Source: Cymodocea nodosa
Taxonomy: Eukaryota; Streptophyta; Magnoliopsida; Alismatales; Cymodoceaceae
Assembly (NCBI GenBank): GCA_036874045.1
Contig: CM072342.1
Coordinates: 3,308,501-3,372,500, forward strand
Length of the DNA stretch: 64,000 bases
Reading direction: 5' to 3'
Shown here piece after piece: positions 1-12,500 of the stretch. Each line of letters begins with the position of its first letter. The stretch's first letter is position 1. The position numbers and the translations under genes were made by a program. The notes beneath the pieces are model-generated. The model was not told the DNA's origin and did not search any database. It worked only from the letters and a program-made list of their open reading frames with translations.

Positions 1-387
1 GTCAGATAATTCCTTTATATAAAACTTTAAATATATTATTTAATTGCTTATTTAATGTTGTATCCAAATTGTGTCTATCCTTAAAATCCTGGAGATGGTT
101 GAATATTCAAATCCAAATCATGTCATATCTAAATCCATGAATTATATCACTGTTTTCTAAGCTGACAGCCATGTAATCTAGTGAACTCCGCGAGAGTACA
201 TAGGTTTTCTAGCCACTATCAGAGATCACAATGTCGATCTCTGAAACAAGATTTTTAATTCCAAATTAATATTCTGTACATTAAAATACAAATATAATAA
301 CGATGACTATAATGAAGAAGATAATAAAACCGTAAGATAAGCTTGACGCATACAATCAATCAACCTTTTGACAAAAGAATCTCGTAC
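1..387 (-). other. Intron of the AAE gene running off the left edge
   Basis: The last visible AAE exon ends at 388 with donor GTACGA after the codons for GMPTYKEM. The family continues with a conserved RRHGD block, and no such coding sequence occurs in the remaining 387 bases. This stretch is therefore read as an intron whose acceptor lies outside the window. Nothing else is recognised in it. Confidence 0.7.
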
Positions 388-3300
388 CATTTCCTTGTAT
401 GTTGGCATCCCGGCAAAATAAACCTTCTCATGATCAGCATTAAGTAGTCTATCCGTTGCACCCATATATGTAGGAAATAGCCCAATTTCACCAACACAGG
501 CTTGATCATCAGGCTGGCAAACAAAAAGAGAATATTATTTCGCATAAGAAAACCCTCAAAGGTTAAATTCTTAAATTTTTTATATTAGAAATAGAAATTT
601 TCGAAAGAGAAGAAATTGCACATAAGGCAGTCCTTCATCATTCAGAATGACGAATCCTGTTGTCATTGATGCTCCACTAAATGCTCCAAAAGCTTGTGGT
701 TGCAACAAGCTTCCTTGAAGGTAAGAAGATGCAAGCTCTGTACCACCACAGCATTCAATTATAGGCCTGTAAGAAGCTCTTGAAGAAAGCCACAGATAAT
801 CATCAACGTCTGAAGTTTCCCCTGTTGTACCAAAAACCCTGCACTTTGACTTTTTAGACATTTTAATGATGAAAGCTTCCTAGAAATGATCAAGGAAAAT
901 ATTCTGAACCGTGGTCACCTAATTTTGGACATGTCGATTCCATCCATACAGTTGGTATTTTTCCACGTTTTCACAAGACTAGGGACTGTACCTAATATCG
1001 TTACACCAGCATCCTGAACATAATTTGGGAACGTGCATAACTTGAGAGAAATAACGGAAACAAGGGAACCGGATGGAAAGTTTATGAGTTTATCAATGAA
1101 TGGAATATTTTGTCAACGTCACCTGAATAAATTTACCAAAGCCGAATCCAAGAGGAGATCCATGATACAATGCTAATGTGGCACCATTCAGAAAGCATGA
1201 ATAGATCAGGATGGGTCCCATAACCCACCCCAAATTCGTAGGCCAGCAGAAAATATCCCCATTTTGGACATCTATATGGGCCCACGAATCAGCAGCACTT
1301 CGCATTGGGGAAATCTGTGTCCATGGGATAGCCTTGGGATCTCCTGTGAAAAGGAGCGATGCGTTGGTGCAAGGAACAATGGTGTTTTATAACTAGAAAA
1401 AGGACAATATTCAGAACCTGTAGTTCCAGAAGAAAAAAGTATATTCGTCAAAGAATCTGCCGACTGATAAACTGGAGAATAAAAAGATTTTCTGTCGAAG
1501 TATTTTTTTTATTAGTTTTACGCTAACTTAGAGCAAAAACGAAAAAAAAATCTAAATCAATAAGCTGGAATTTAATCTTAAAGATAGATATCAATGATTA
1601 TAGAGGGGTTTCTTGTGTAGTTAAATAGGCAAAATAATGGAAGCATTATTTCGGAACCTTCCTGGCAGAGATACCTTGGTAGGTGATCAGCATGTGATAG
1701 AAAAGTTTTCCATGATAAGTCGTGTTTCCTTAAATCAACACAGATGTCATTCCCTGTTGAAGGAATCACAACAGCTTTACAGAGGGTTCCTTCTGCAACA
1801 CGACTAAACATAAAAAACAAGAACTATAAGATCATTTTCTGTAGTGAGGCTTTAAAATGAAAAAAAAAAAAGCATTCTAAAAGCAAAACTAATAAAATTT
1901 TCTAAGCCATAATTTCCTTTTCCATGGCCATGTGTCACATCAAATGCAAAACATGCATTTACATCACAGATTCACAATACTAGTCAATAAAATGAAATAA
2001 TAGTCTACCTACATCAATTGCTTAGAAAATTAGTGGATAAAGATCATATGTACAATTAATGATCAAATTTTACCTGTACAAGGGAATTTTTCTTCCTCCT
2101 CGAATTATAAAATCCTGAGTAAGAAAATGGAGAAAAAATAAATTTGAAGGTTCTATAAGTAGTGGAAAGTTTAAATCTGAGATAGATACCAATATCTATA
2201 CTAGCTCGTGCAATGCTTATTTATTATCCGGGGAACATAGTCACACAGCTCATAAATGGCCCGCACTGTTGTTCCAAGGTTCTCAACACAAAACAATGGA
2301 TTCTGCAGCTTGTCAATTCGATTTTACAACTCTACCATCATTTTCATCACATATCTCGGCAATTCTTATGATATGGTCTAAAATGATGGTAGAGTTGAAC
2401 ATTCTGCCTTTTCAATTTAAATCTTGTAGCCACCAGGTACGGTCAGCTACTACATCTCCCAGTAATTTATTCTAAGAAAAGCTTTCAACTAGAATCTATT
2501 CAGTGGGATACAAATGTCTCACAACTAACAGTACGTTTCCGAGTATGTAATTGTCATCTGGATACCAATGCCTAATTCTCTACCAAAATAATTAATAAGA
2601 ATAAAAAGATGTCGTAGTTAGTTAATCAAATATGATACCTGTGTGAAAATTGCTTTTGCTTTAGATATATTCATTCGCATTTCAATCTCCTTTGCCGCAA
2701 AGCTATCAGCAATTGATACAACAACATAGCCACCAAGGATGGAAGCTAGATAGATGATAACTGCTGTGGCTGTCATTGGCATGTCTATGGCTATTGCATC
2801 ACCTCTCTCAAATGTTGCATCCAATGCATTTGCTACAATCCTGATGGCCATGATACAGGAAGGTCATACTGGAAGTCTTTCTTGAGAAGATGCATCAAGC
2901 AAGTCAAAATTTTATATAGATTTCAACGATAGAATATTTTTATCAAAAAGACAAATTCTTGCAATTACACGAAAATGGTTGAAGCTGGAAGTAAAGACTG
3001 CATACATCACTCGCTCACGAAGTTCTTTCAAGGAGATGCAGTTAACAGGAAGATTATCCTCCTCTTCATTCCTCCACAGAATAGCAGCTTTCTCATCTCT
3101 TCTATCAGGGAAGCATTTTGGCCGAATGCAGCATTCAGCTATATTTAAAACGGAATCTGTCAGCCATGTACCACCTTGCTTAGATTTGTCAGATGTGTCC
3201 AGAATACATTTTGGACCCTTGTGAAATATAACTGAAAGCTCACGCAGTACTATTGACCAGTAGACCTGAGAAATGTTGTGATCCTTCAATGAAATCACGG

Positions 3301-4398
3301 TTCAACTAATTCACATTGATCACAATTGACTGTAATTATCTAAGCAGAATTGATAGAAATCAAAAGTAAAACGAGACACAAAATTGGCCACCTCAGGATG
3401 CTCAACAGAGTACTTATGGAACAAGGGAAAGCTGGCTATGGGATCCTTATATGATGATCCCAAAAGTGCAGGGCAATGCATCTCCATTATCCTCCCTAGA
3501 TTTGTATTCATTGAGCCTTCTCTGCAACAACGGGAGAAGTTTAATCTACTGAGTACGGGTAAAAACAGATCTATATAAACAACAAAAATGTTCCTTGCAT
3601 ATATAAGGAAGTGAATAATTAATCACTGCTTAAGACATAATCATATAATATCCCTTCATTTAAAGGGAATCTCTTGAGAAGAAACGAGCATCATTTTTTG
3701 ATCTCTACGATCATCTTCTCTATTCCCAAATAGCACATCTAGTTCAAATTGATCGCGATACCCTAAACACCCACCAAATAGAACTAAACATGGCAGTAGT
3801 TTCAAATGCGAGTACGATAAAACAAGTTGATCGATATTTCTAAAATCTATCGAAGTTCTTCTCGAGAAGGTCATGTGACATTAACAGAACGGCGCACATA
3901 CTTTCCAAAAACTCATGGGGATATCAAATTCATCAGTTGTCTACACTCCTCTTTCAAACAAACCACGCGCTACGTTCATCAAAATGGAGAAACGACGGAA
4001 GAATTCTCCAAAAGCAAAGCACTCACGTTTCTTGAAACGCAAGAATCTCAAAATCATGACCACGTGTGTCGATAAAGAAACGAGTGCGAGAATTACAACG
4101 TGGGAAACCAGTAGGGCGGCGGTCCGCGGGTGGAGGCGTCCCAGGTGGCGTAGACGGAGTAGTAGAGTAGCTGATGGAGTGCGTGGGGATGAGACGGACT
4201 GAGGAGCTCCGCCGTCAGCACCCGCCAGATGTCTGCCTCGCGGCCTTCCACCTCGCGGTGACGCTCCACCACCTCCCTGATCTTCGAGTAAAACTCCACC
4301 GCCTCGTTCGGCGGAAGCCCCGCAGCCTCCACGTCCTCCGCCGTCACCTTCCTTATGCTCTTCTTCTTAGTCGTCGTCGTCGCCGCCGCTAGCGCCAT
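388..4398 (-). CDS. AAE18: Acyl-activating enzyme 17/18-like (3' part outside window)
   Basis: Plant AMP-forming acyl-activating enzyme of the AAE17/18 clade, a peroxisomal-type acyl-CoA synthetase relative that adenylates a carboxylic acid and transfers it to CoA. Exons, in transcription order: 4398-4100, 3521-3392, 3265-3006, 2840-2639, 2114-2074, 1803-1675, 1491-1418, 1343-1123, 1013-919, 838-622, 513-388. All junctions are GT-AG, phases agree, and the 1,794 nt read as 598 open codons. Visible motifs are the AMP-binding signature [14 protein letters not shown] across exons 7/8 (about residues 374-387), the [11 protein letters not shown] block in exon 8, and GGTELASSY (about 515-523). The start is the first ATG of a GC-rich exon. 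Family members are about 730 residues, so the C-terminal adenylation/thiolation lid and any PTS1 signal lie left of position 1. The exact substrate is unknown. AAE17 versus AAE18 cannot be separated here. Confidence 0.93.
2327..2397. repeat. Inverted repeat (18-bp perfect arms, 35-nt loop) in AAE intron 4
   Basis: Positions 2327-2344 are the exact reverse complement of 2380-2397, separated by 35 bases. The hairpin lies in the AAE intron between exon 4 (2639) and exon 5 (2114). The arms are not obviously TE termini, and no mature small RNA can be claimed from sequence alone. Confidence 0.75.
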
Positions 4399-4575
4399 TG
4401 CCTCCGTGCAGCTCCGCTGTCTCTCCAGATTGGAGTGGAGGAGTTCGAACTATAACTAGGAGGAAAAACCGTTCCCGGTGGGCAGAGTTAGGTGGTTTGA
4501 GTGGTAGATACGATTTTATGATATCACCCAGCGACTACCCATATCATATTATTTTATTTACAAGAAAATTTATTC

Positions 4576-4600
4576 ATATATATATATATATATATATATA
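4576..4600. repeat. (AT)n microsatellite upstream of AAE
   Basis: A run of about twelve AT dinucleotides roughly 180 bp upstream of the AAE ATG. It may act as a TATA-rich stretch but is most simply a microsatellite. Confidence 0.9.
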
Positions 4601-5471
4601 TTACTTATGTATGGTAAAAACTTAATCCTGCGGACGTGGGATCGAAGCTTCACACCTCAATCATTTGCACCGGTTATAGTGTGTGTGTTTTATTTTTCTT
4701 TTTTAGGTACGAGGCAGAAACTTAAACCGCGAGCGCCATCGGTGTTGATTCCATCGTACCTCTATCATTTTTCTCGATGGGTACTTGCAAAATGTTCCAA
4801 AAGAGGCCTTTGGGAAATTTATTGTTAGATGCATCTCTTATTTTTAAATTTAATTATATAATTGTTAATATAATCTATTATGTATTAGAATTTCTAACTT
4901 AAGCTACCAAAATGGATTTCATTTCTTTAAACATAAAAAGGAGGCACAAACGTGACGATAATAATTAAAATGTTTCATCCGATCACAAATACAGAAATCC
5001 CTAATAGTTAATTAGTTTTTGTGACTGTCTGGTTCCATTTTTTCTTACAAATAAAATTATTCTATTATATTATTTCGAATGGAACAGAATAAATATTAAC
5101 CGTTGCTCATGAAGAATCCAGGGAAAAAGGTTTCAAATATGAAATTCAAAAAGATCAAATAGGAAATGATACTCTAAATTATATATCTATAATCTGATTT
5201 AACCTATTCCTCGAAAGACGTTTTTACAGGATCCTCTATTAAATGGTATAACGGGATTTGGCGAATTGTCTCGATCGTGAGATATCATTGAGAAATAGGA
5301 ATCCGCATTATCAAAGGATTTCCTGCGATTAAATCGAAGAAGTCACGAACAAATATTATTCTTAATTAACAAAATTATGAAAGTTGATTACCATTAGTAA
5401 AATGGAAAACATCATAATTTTCTACTGCAAATGAACACTGGAACTGAGTGTTCTTATTGACATACATCAGA

Positions 5472-5597
5472 AGCTATATATAAGACGGAATCTGTCAGCC
5501 ATGTACCACCTTGCTTAGATTTGTCAGATGTGTCCAGAATACATTTTGGACCCTTGTGAAATATAACTGAAAGCTATATTTAAGACGGAATCTGTCA
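5472..5597 (-). pseudogene. Duplicated AAE exon-3 fragment with a second partial tandem copy
   Basis: 5472-5575 matches 3137-3240, wholly inside AAE exon 3, over 104 bases with only about two differences (both in the AT-rich start). Immediately after, 5572-5597 repeats the first 26 bases of the unit again. The copy has the same orientation as AAE and lies about 1.07 kb upstream of its ATG. No flanking exon or intron sequence is included, and no open frame is built from it. The near-identity implies a recent event or gene conversion. Confidence 0.93.
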
Positions 5598-7099
5598 ACG
5601 ACTATTCATTCATCACAGCAAGTAAGAGAGGGAGAGAAAGATTTATTTCCAACCTTAAAGTTACTTCTCGCGTATGCGACTTACTTGTCAATGTGGTATA
5701 ATGGTATAATGCACGAAAATATTGCAAGGTAGGTCCTGATGAGAAGTGCTTTTTCAACATAAATATTTCTTTTAATGGTGGTGAAGGACCTGCGAATCGA
5801 ACTCGTGTTTAAGAGAGACAGAGAGAGAGAGGAAGTGGTAGATTTACCACCAGGATACCCGTACTCGGGTATGTGCTTTTTCTACGCTGGAAAGATGAGA
5901 GTGCAGCAAACGGTACCGAACCCGACATTTATGAAGCTTGCCACATTATTCAGAGATGAGGCAACGTCACATAACAATCCACAAGTGGCACATCCCCCAT
6001 GATGTTAAGGAAGCAACTGGTGGCACTAGTAGGTCTCATAAGTGCAAGCGCTGTAGTGACTGGGAAAATTAGGAAGCGGATTTCAAGAGGTCTGGAATTA
6101 AATGAGGCCCCTCGTAGTTGAATGCAGCACTAACACAGACGGCAGAAAGCAGGAAAGCAGGATGAGATCTTCAATTTCTCGTGTTGCACACACCTCAAAG
6201 GTTTATTTGGTTCTTCCCATGCGTCTTGTTCCCCTTCCGTAGCACCACCCCCAGATAGATATAATACTCTCAATGCAATGGGTATTAAAACCTAAGCATC
6301 AACACTACACTAGAAAGATGATCTAAAAACGATTCCACCGTTCAATTTCTATCTCCGGGAAAAATATCTTCACAATGAGAATTCCAACCCGCAAGCTGAT
6401 TACATAAATGAAAATTAACATAAAAATGACGGAGACAAGACGCAAACGAATGAGATTAATAGCCGACTCAGCACTATGATTTCAACTCATACGCAACAGA
6501 GGATAATAGAAAAAAAGAAAAGGCAGAGATAAGGGTACAGGGTAAGAGCACAAATATATTGAAAAACATAATTTGAGGGAATACAGTTTACAGTATACAG
6601 ACCGAGAGACGTTACGTTATTCACACTTGGTTAAATACTACAGCATAAGAAAAGATCAGTAACATACGGCAAAACAGAGATTTACATCGTAGGGGTAACT
6701 GGGGTTAAAGGATCTAAAAGTTTAGATTTGAAGAACGAAGGGATACCTTCCTTAAGGTCATGCAATCTTAAATAATGAATAAGGAAAAAAACAGTGACGC
6801 ACCAAGATACAGCATACAAAATAAGTGAAACCTTAACTATGAAAATAATTAATCGCAATCAAATGGAGCAGCGCAAAATTTATCGTGTGAAACCCGATTT
6901 TGTGGGATTCACACTTACAGCCGTTTTACTACTTATCAGCTTCACACTACAAAAATGTTTTTACAACAAATATAAATATTAATCATAAGATAATTTATAT
7001 AAAATATACACAGCACAAACAAAGGCAGAGCACAGAAAATCCAATTGATATCGATATATTTGAGGCTTTCAGAATATGCACTCTGATCGAAGAAAACGT

Positions 7100-9577
7100 T
7101 TAAGTTAGATTGTTGGCGTACTCCAGAGCTTTTCTCCTCACATAGTCAATCCTCTCTTCATCGCCCATGGATTTCTCATACTCGAGGTGCTTCTTCAACA
7201 AAAACTGAAAATCATATGATGGATGTTAAATAACAGAATAGCATGGAATGTTTGAGGCACTTTAAAGGTTGCAAGCAAATTTCTGTGTTACCAAAAGTAC
7301 CTACTTACGCAAAATATGGCATCAAAATATAAAAACTTCCAAGAATACTCGGGGAACAGATTTTCCATGTGCGCATGGATAGTTGAATGTAACATCACTA
7401 ATAGCTGCTATGAATTAAACTAGTTAAGTTCCTGAATGGTCATTATTTAATTTTTTATGACTTAATAACATTTTTCCAGAAAATCTGTATTCCAGGTTAC
7501 GAGCCAAGTGTCATTATTGTACAGTGGCCAGTAAGTAGTCAGCAAAATATTAGACTTTATTCTACTTGGATGCAATCTGGGAAGCTGAGGCTTCCCTTAT
7601 TCCTTGTATGCAAAAATCAATTACGACTTAAGCTCACAACACATCTTGTCAACTGTGTTTCAAAACAAAACCAAAAATCACCTATGCATAATTTTCTGAA
7701 GAAGAATACCTTCATTTTCTTGAGAGGAAGGCTTGTGGAAGTTGCCCTCTCAAACAATGCCCGTATAACCTCGCTATCTCCTAAACGAATTTCCTGCAAA
7801 GTTGGATCAGAGATAAAGCACTTGAAACATATGAAGGAAATGAGAAGGAATGTCTATAGAAAAATAAGAAAAGTTACTTGATCAATATATATGCTCCACA
7901 AGTCGGTCCTCTTAGGGTATTCACGCAGCATCCCCTCAAACATAGACCTTCCCATCTCAGATGCACCAAACTTGAATTCAAGTATAGCAGTATGTGAAAT
8001 GAACTTGATGTGTTTATGAGGTGGAAGACACAGAAGTGCCCTATTTACAACGTTTTGAACTCCATCTTTATTACGCTTTAGCAGGTTTTGAACATAACGT
8101 AGCCAAATCTATAAAAACAATAGATCAGCAAGAAAAATTAAAGATAAAGAAATCATAGTAACACATTACCTTGCAGGATTTACGGAAACGTTTAGCGGCT
8201 TTCTCAAGAAGTTCATCCATGAGTTCATGTTGCTCCTTTTTCTCATATATTCCCATTAGTGACAAGTGCAATTTTTTTGGGTCACAGAATTTCAATGCTC
8301 TTTCAAATGTTTTCCGAACAGCATCCTAAAAATTTAGGAATTAAATCCATAACATCAAATATCATTGCATTTAAAAAAAAAGAAAAGTGAAACATACCTC
8401 ATTTGGATTCCCATATTCATTCTCCATATTCAGGTAAGCTACCCAAACATTTAACTTCTCATTCTCTTGTTCAGGGGCAATTGTTTTTAAAGATCTACGG
8501 TATATTCATAAGTTGAACACGTTAGAGAAAGCAAAACCAATTCAAAACCGATCAGCTAAAGGTAAAGGTCACAAGCAAGAAAACAAAAAGGATTATGATC
8601 TGAAACACGTAAGCAAACTTTTTGATCATATATACGTTAGCAATAGATCTAGTAAATTTACCAAACGAAATTTCTTCAGAGGATTCTAAATATCAACTGT
8701 AAAACTGAGTGGGATTAAAAGTTTGGCAATTGTCGTAATTTTCAAATTAGATTTGTTTCTGAAACCAGTAATTAGACTGGCAAGGCAAGAGACTCATGTC
8801 TCTAAATGCGCACTAGATGGCTAAAAACATTAGTAGAAATTTTAAACCACTTTAAGAAAAATAACTAGAGTATCAGCATGTGATATCAAAAATCAATAAA
8901 ACATCAGCCGACTAATCAATAGTGGGAAATTAGACAAACCTCTCAGCAACCGAACGTGCTTTTTCTATCTCAGCCATTGTCAACAAAAAAGCCATGTATT
9001 TAATCCAGACAAAACTGCTATTCGGAGAGTTCCGCACCAACTTTTCATATTCATCAACAGTCCTTGGAATGTCATTCTCCAAGCGTCTTTCCTCAGACAT
9101 GCTTATCATGAGTTCTCTGTAGGGAAAAGCCAAGAATAAAATAAGAAAGAGATAAATGAACTAGAGAGCATACTATCTCTGAAAGATAAGTGCGAATGGC
9201 AGTTCAGAATATTTAACATCTAACCTCTCTTCTCTCTCCTTTCTCTTCTTGTGTCTACTGTCTTTATCAACATTTGAAACAATCACATCGGCATGCTCGC
9301 TCATGTCAGCATTATCACCAATAGTTGGCCCATAGATATCATCAAGGTTAACATTCAGAGGGGGCGGTGAAGCTTCCGTCAAAAGTACTTGTCTACCATT
9401 CATGTTCGAAACCTTATCAAAATTAATATTTGACTGCACGTTAAGAAGTTTACTAAGAGCAGAAAAATCCCCATCAGGAATATTATCAAATTTCTTAGGC
9501 GATATTGTGGCTATATTATAATCCGCATCAAGTAAATTCTTCATTCCAAGAGATATTCGCTTCTTTTCTTGATCCAC
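7100..9577 (-). CDS. RRP5: RRP5 exons 33-39: charged linker and HAT repeats
   Basis: Exons: 9577-9225, 9116-8940, 8494-8398, 8325-8170, 8108-7878, 7793-7710, 7204-7100. Exon 33 holds a poorly conserved acidic linker ending in a KKRKEREER basic stretch. Exons 34-39 encode the HAT (half-a-TPR) repeats that pack as helical pairs and carry the small-subunit function in yeast Rrp5. Family blocks are NSSFVWIKYMAF, LNVWVAYLNMENEYGNP, HKHIKFISHTAILEF, EYPKRTDLWSIYIDQEIRLG and KHLEYEKSMGDEERI. The protein ends ALEYANNLT with TAA at 7102-7100. Introns in this block are 61-505 bp, and no transposon was seen in them. Confidence 0.96.
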
Positions 9578-12500
9578 CTACAACACAAATGAAGACATGA
9601 TGTAGAATCAACAAAGCATGAATACCATGGAAACAAATGGTTTGTAAAATAATCACTATTCAGATTAAACTGCATCTATAAACCCCAGTTCTTTCGAGAG
9701 ATGATGAAAAGTGAGAATCAGCTGCAAGTACATGAGATCCTTAGAATGATAAGTGATAATCAGATATCCATAAATGCACAACTATAGGTCTTGTACAAGC
9801 ATCATCAAAGTAGGTCTTTGACCAAAATTAGTGCAACTTCGACTTTTTCTTCGAATGAAATCATTTACCAACTTATTTTTAAAGTATCATTACCCATCAT
9901 CTTAAGCATTAACATGTCTAGGTCTCTACCATACAATTTTTGGTATTAACTTTACTCAAAGGAGATCTTTACAGATGGTTTCGTGGCAGCTCATGAAGAG
10001 CATAGGCTGAATACGCTCTTTTGTGGAAAGCAGGATGCATGGCTAATATTAGCTTCTTTAAGGCATTCAATAACCAGAATTTAAAATTCCTCTTGGAAGT
10101 GCTACAGTTCTAGGTTTCCTAACAATATGTATCGAATGGATGAAAACATCTTGGTGACAGCCAAGAGTTCAGTTTTGATTAATGGGAAAGCAAGAGGTTA
10201 TTTCCATTTCATTAGAGGTGCAAGGCAGGGAGATCATCTGTCTCCCTTGCATTTCAACTAGGAGAATGCCTTTGTGTCATAAAACAAGGGAATGCGGATA
10301 GGCTTGACACACACCAGGTCCTTTTCTCAGTGCTCCAGTATACCAATGACACCCTTTTCTACTGCAATGCCCGTAAGGAGCAAACCAGATGTTTAAAGTT
10401 CATCCTAAGGATGTTTGAATTGCTTTCAGGTCTGAGATTAATTTCGCAATGACCTCAATTACTGGTGTGAATGTCAACTAGGAAGTGGCAATGGATTCTG
10501 CAGCTATTCGAAACTGAAACAGAAAATGCCCCATCGAGGTATCTTGGACAGCCTCTCTCCAGTAAATGCTCGAGAAGATCTGACGGAACACTTTATTGTT
10601 ATGGTTGAATGTAGGCTAGAAGGCCGGAAAGGGAAATATTTAAGTCCAAGTATTTTGAAGAGTATTTCAAGTAGTGTGACAATTTTTCGCTTGTGGGTCT
10701 TTAAATTGCCAAGTGGAGTCATCAATGTTTTGGACAACACTTTCAGAAGACGGCTCAATGTTTTGGACAACACTTTCAGAAGACGGCTGTGGGAGAGGGG
10801 CAATGAGCATGAGATGCACCTTCTAAGTTGGGAAGTGGTGGTTAAGCCGAAATCTAAAGGGAATCAGACATCTAACTATATTCAATAAGACATAATGTGC
10901 AAGTGGCTGTGGAAATTAAAAACCAGTGGGCAACCTTTGTGGTGCAGAATTGTTAGAAGCAAATATCAGGCAGAGAATTGAGTTTTCCTTCTAGAAATCG
11001 TCTATTTCTTCTTTAGAGGATTTTTTCGGAAGAACCTCATCTGCAAATAGTCTTAGAACGCAAAAACAAATATGCATCGTTATTGCAAGAAGGAAAACTA
11101 AAGTACCACACATTGAAAAATACCTTTAAAATCTTTGCACGAACTCTCTCTCCTGCTTTGTACCTACTACCAATGTTTTCAATAGCTGTCTCAGAGAGGT
11201 TCGAAATGTGGCATAACCCAACCTAAAAGAAATAACTGTATCAGAAGTACAGAAGAACAATCACAAAAGCAAGCAGGAAGCCCAGAGAGTAGTGAGAAAT
11301 GATGAATATGATGCACCATAAAAGCATGCACAAGACATTTACCACATTTGAGTCATCAAATGCAATAAACAAGCCATAGGATTCTATCCTTCTAATCCTT
11401 CCAGATATGACATCTCCAACGTGAAAATTATTGAAGTCAGAAACATCAGACTTTTCAATTCGTTTGCAGGGAACTGATCTTAGTGTAACACCAACTCTTC
11501 CAGAAAGAGGCTCAACAGACAATATTCTGAAAAGCAATGGCCAATTAGTCAGTTAAGCAAATAGAATTATCATAGCATGAAGAAAAATGACACTACCTTC
11601 CTGCTACAAGTTTTCCAACTGGAAATTCCATTTCAAAATTGTCAATGAACACATCAGACAAGTTTGATAGAAGAATTCTGGCTTCTATCTTCCGAGAAAG
11701 CATAATGAAGCATCCTTTTGGACTAATATTCTTCACATATCCCTGAAAATCATCATAAAAGTTGATAAGTGCGCATCTAAACTCTTAAAATGCTAACACA
11801 ATTGTCAGTAATTCCAGGTACAACAAAACAATCAATATTTTGATCAAGTCCAATTATTTCTACACTTGGGAGGCATCCTTACATAACCAGTCTCAAAATC
11901 AGGTAGAGGGGGGTCAACATTTGGTTGCTAGTCAATTGAAACAACTACTTAATCCAATATGAACATAATGCGAGAGATAAATTTGCTACAAAAATAATGA
12001 TTGTTGTTAACAAAGTATAACAAAAATAACGGATCCAAGCCACGAAGCAAGAAAATGTAAGTTGCTGCGATCATGGTTAGGAGCATAGGCTCTCTATCAG
12101 TTTTTGGTCTTCCCAAAAAATAAATTCATATTAAGTGCAGAAAATACAAAACAAAATACCAAGTGAATGAAAACTATAGAAATGGTGATTATCTATCTGA
12201 TAGAATTCGAATACATTAGAATAACAAACAAAAGAAAGGAATAACCATGATCGAGGATGACAGATGCCAAATTCCCTTGTCAGCTTCTACAGTTGGAAAG
12301 ATATCAGATATGGGAAATTCCGTTCAACTGAACGTGTAAAAAAGGAAAATTTGTTATCTTTACGGGAGATTCAAAGCTTCAATTTTTTATGGAGAACCAC
12401 CAAAAAACAGAGTACAAAGCTAATGGAGTTTTTACTTTGGGATTGACTCTTCCAGTATGACTCATGGAACATTTACAGTGTTTATTTACATGGAGTTGCT

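Larger units (their letters stand above)
4399..7099. other. Intergenic region between RRP5 stop and AAE start
   Basis: It holds the AAE upstream region and the RRP5 3' untranslated and terminator region, both on the minus strand. Recognised items are an (AT)n microsatellite near 4576-4600 and an AAE exon-3 copy at 5472-5597. The short open frames here (for example 5775-6002) show no family resemblance. 5620-6100 and 6100-7090 contain nothing I can name. Confidence 0.7.

Noticed and set aside
1211-1396. Plus-strand ORF opposite AAE exon 8
   Set aside because: Shadow of the conserved AAE exon read on the other strand.
2912-3005. Extension of AAE exon 3 through the open frame after RERVM
   Set aside because: Family sequence continues VANAL directly. 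The donor GTATGC at 3005 and acceptor before 2840 restore it, while the extension resembles nothing.
5775-6002. 75-codon plus-strand ORF upstream of AAE
   Set aside because: No recognised motif, purine-repeat composition (GAGAGAGA) and no supporting gene structure.
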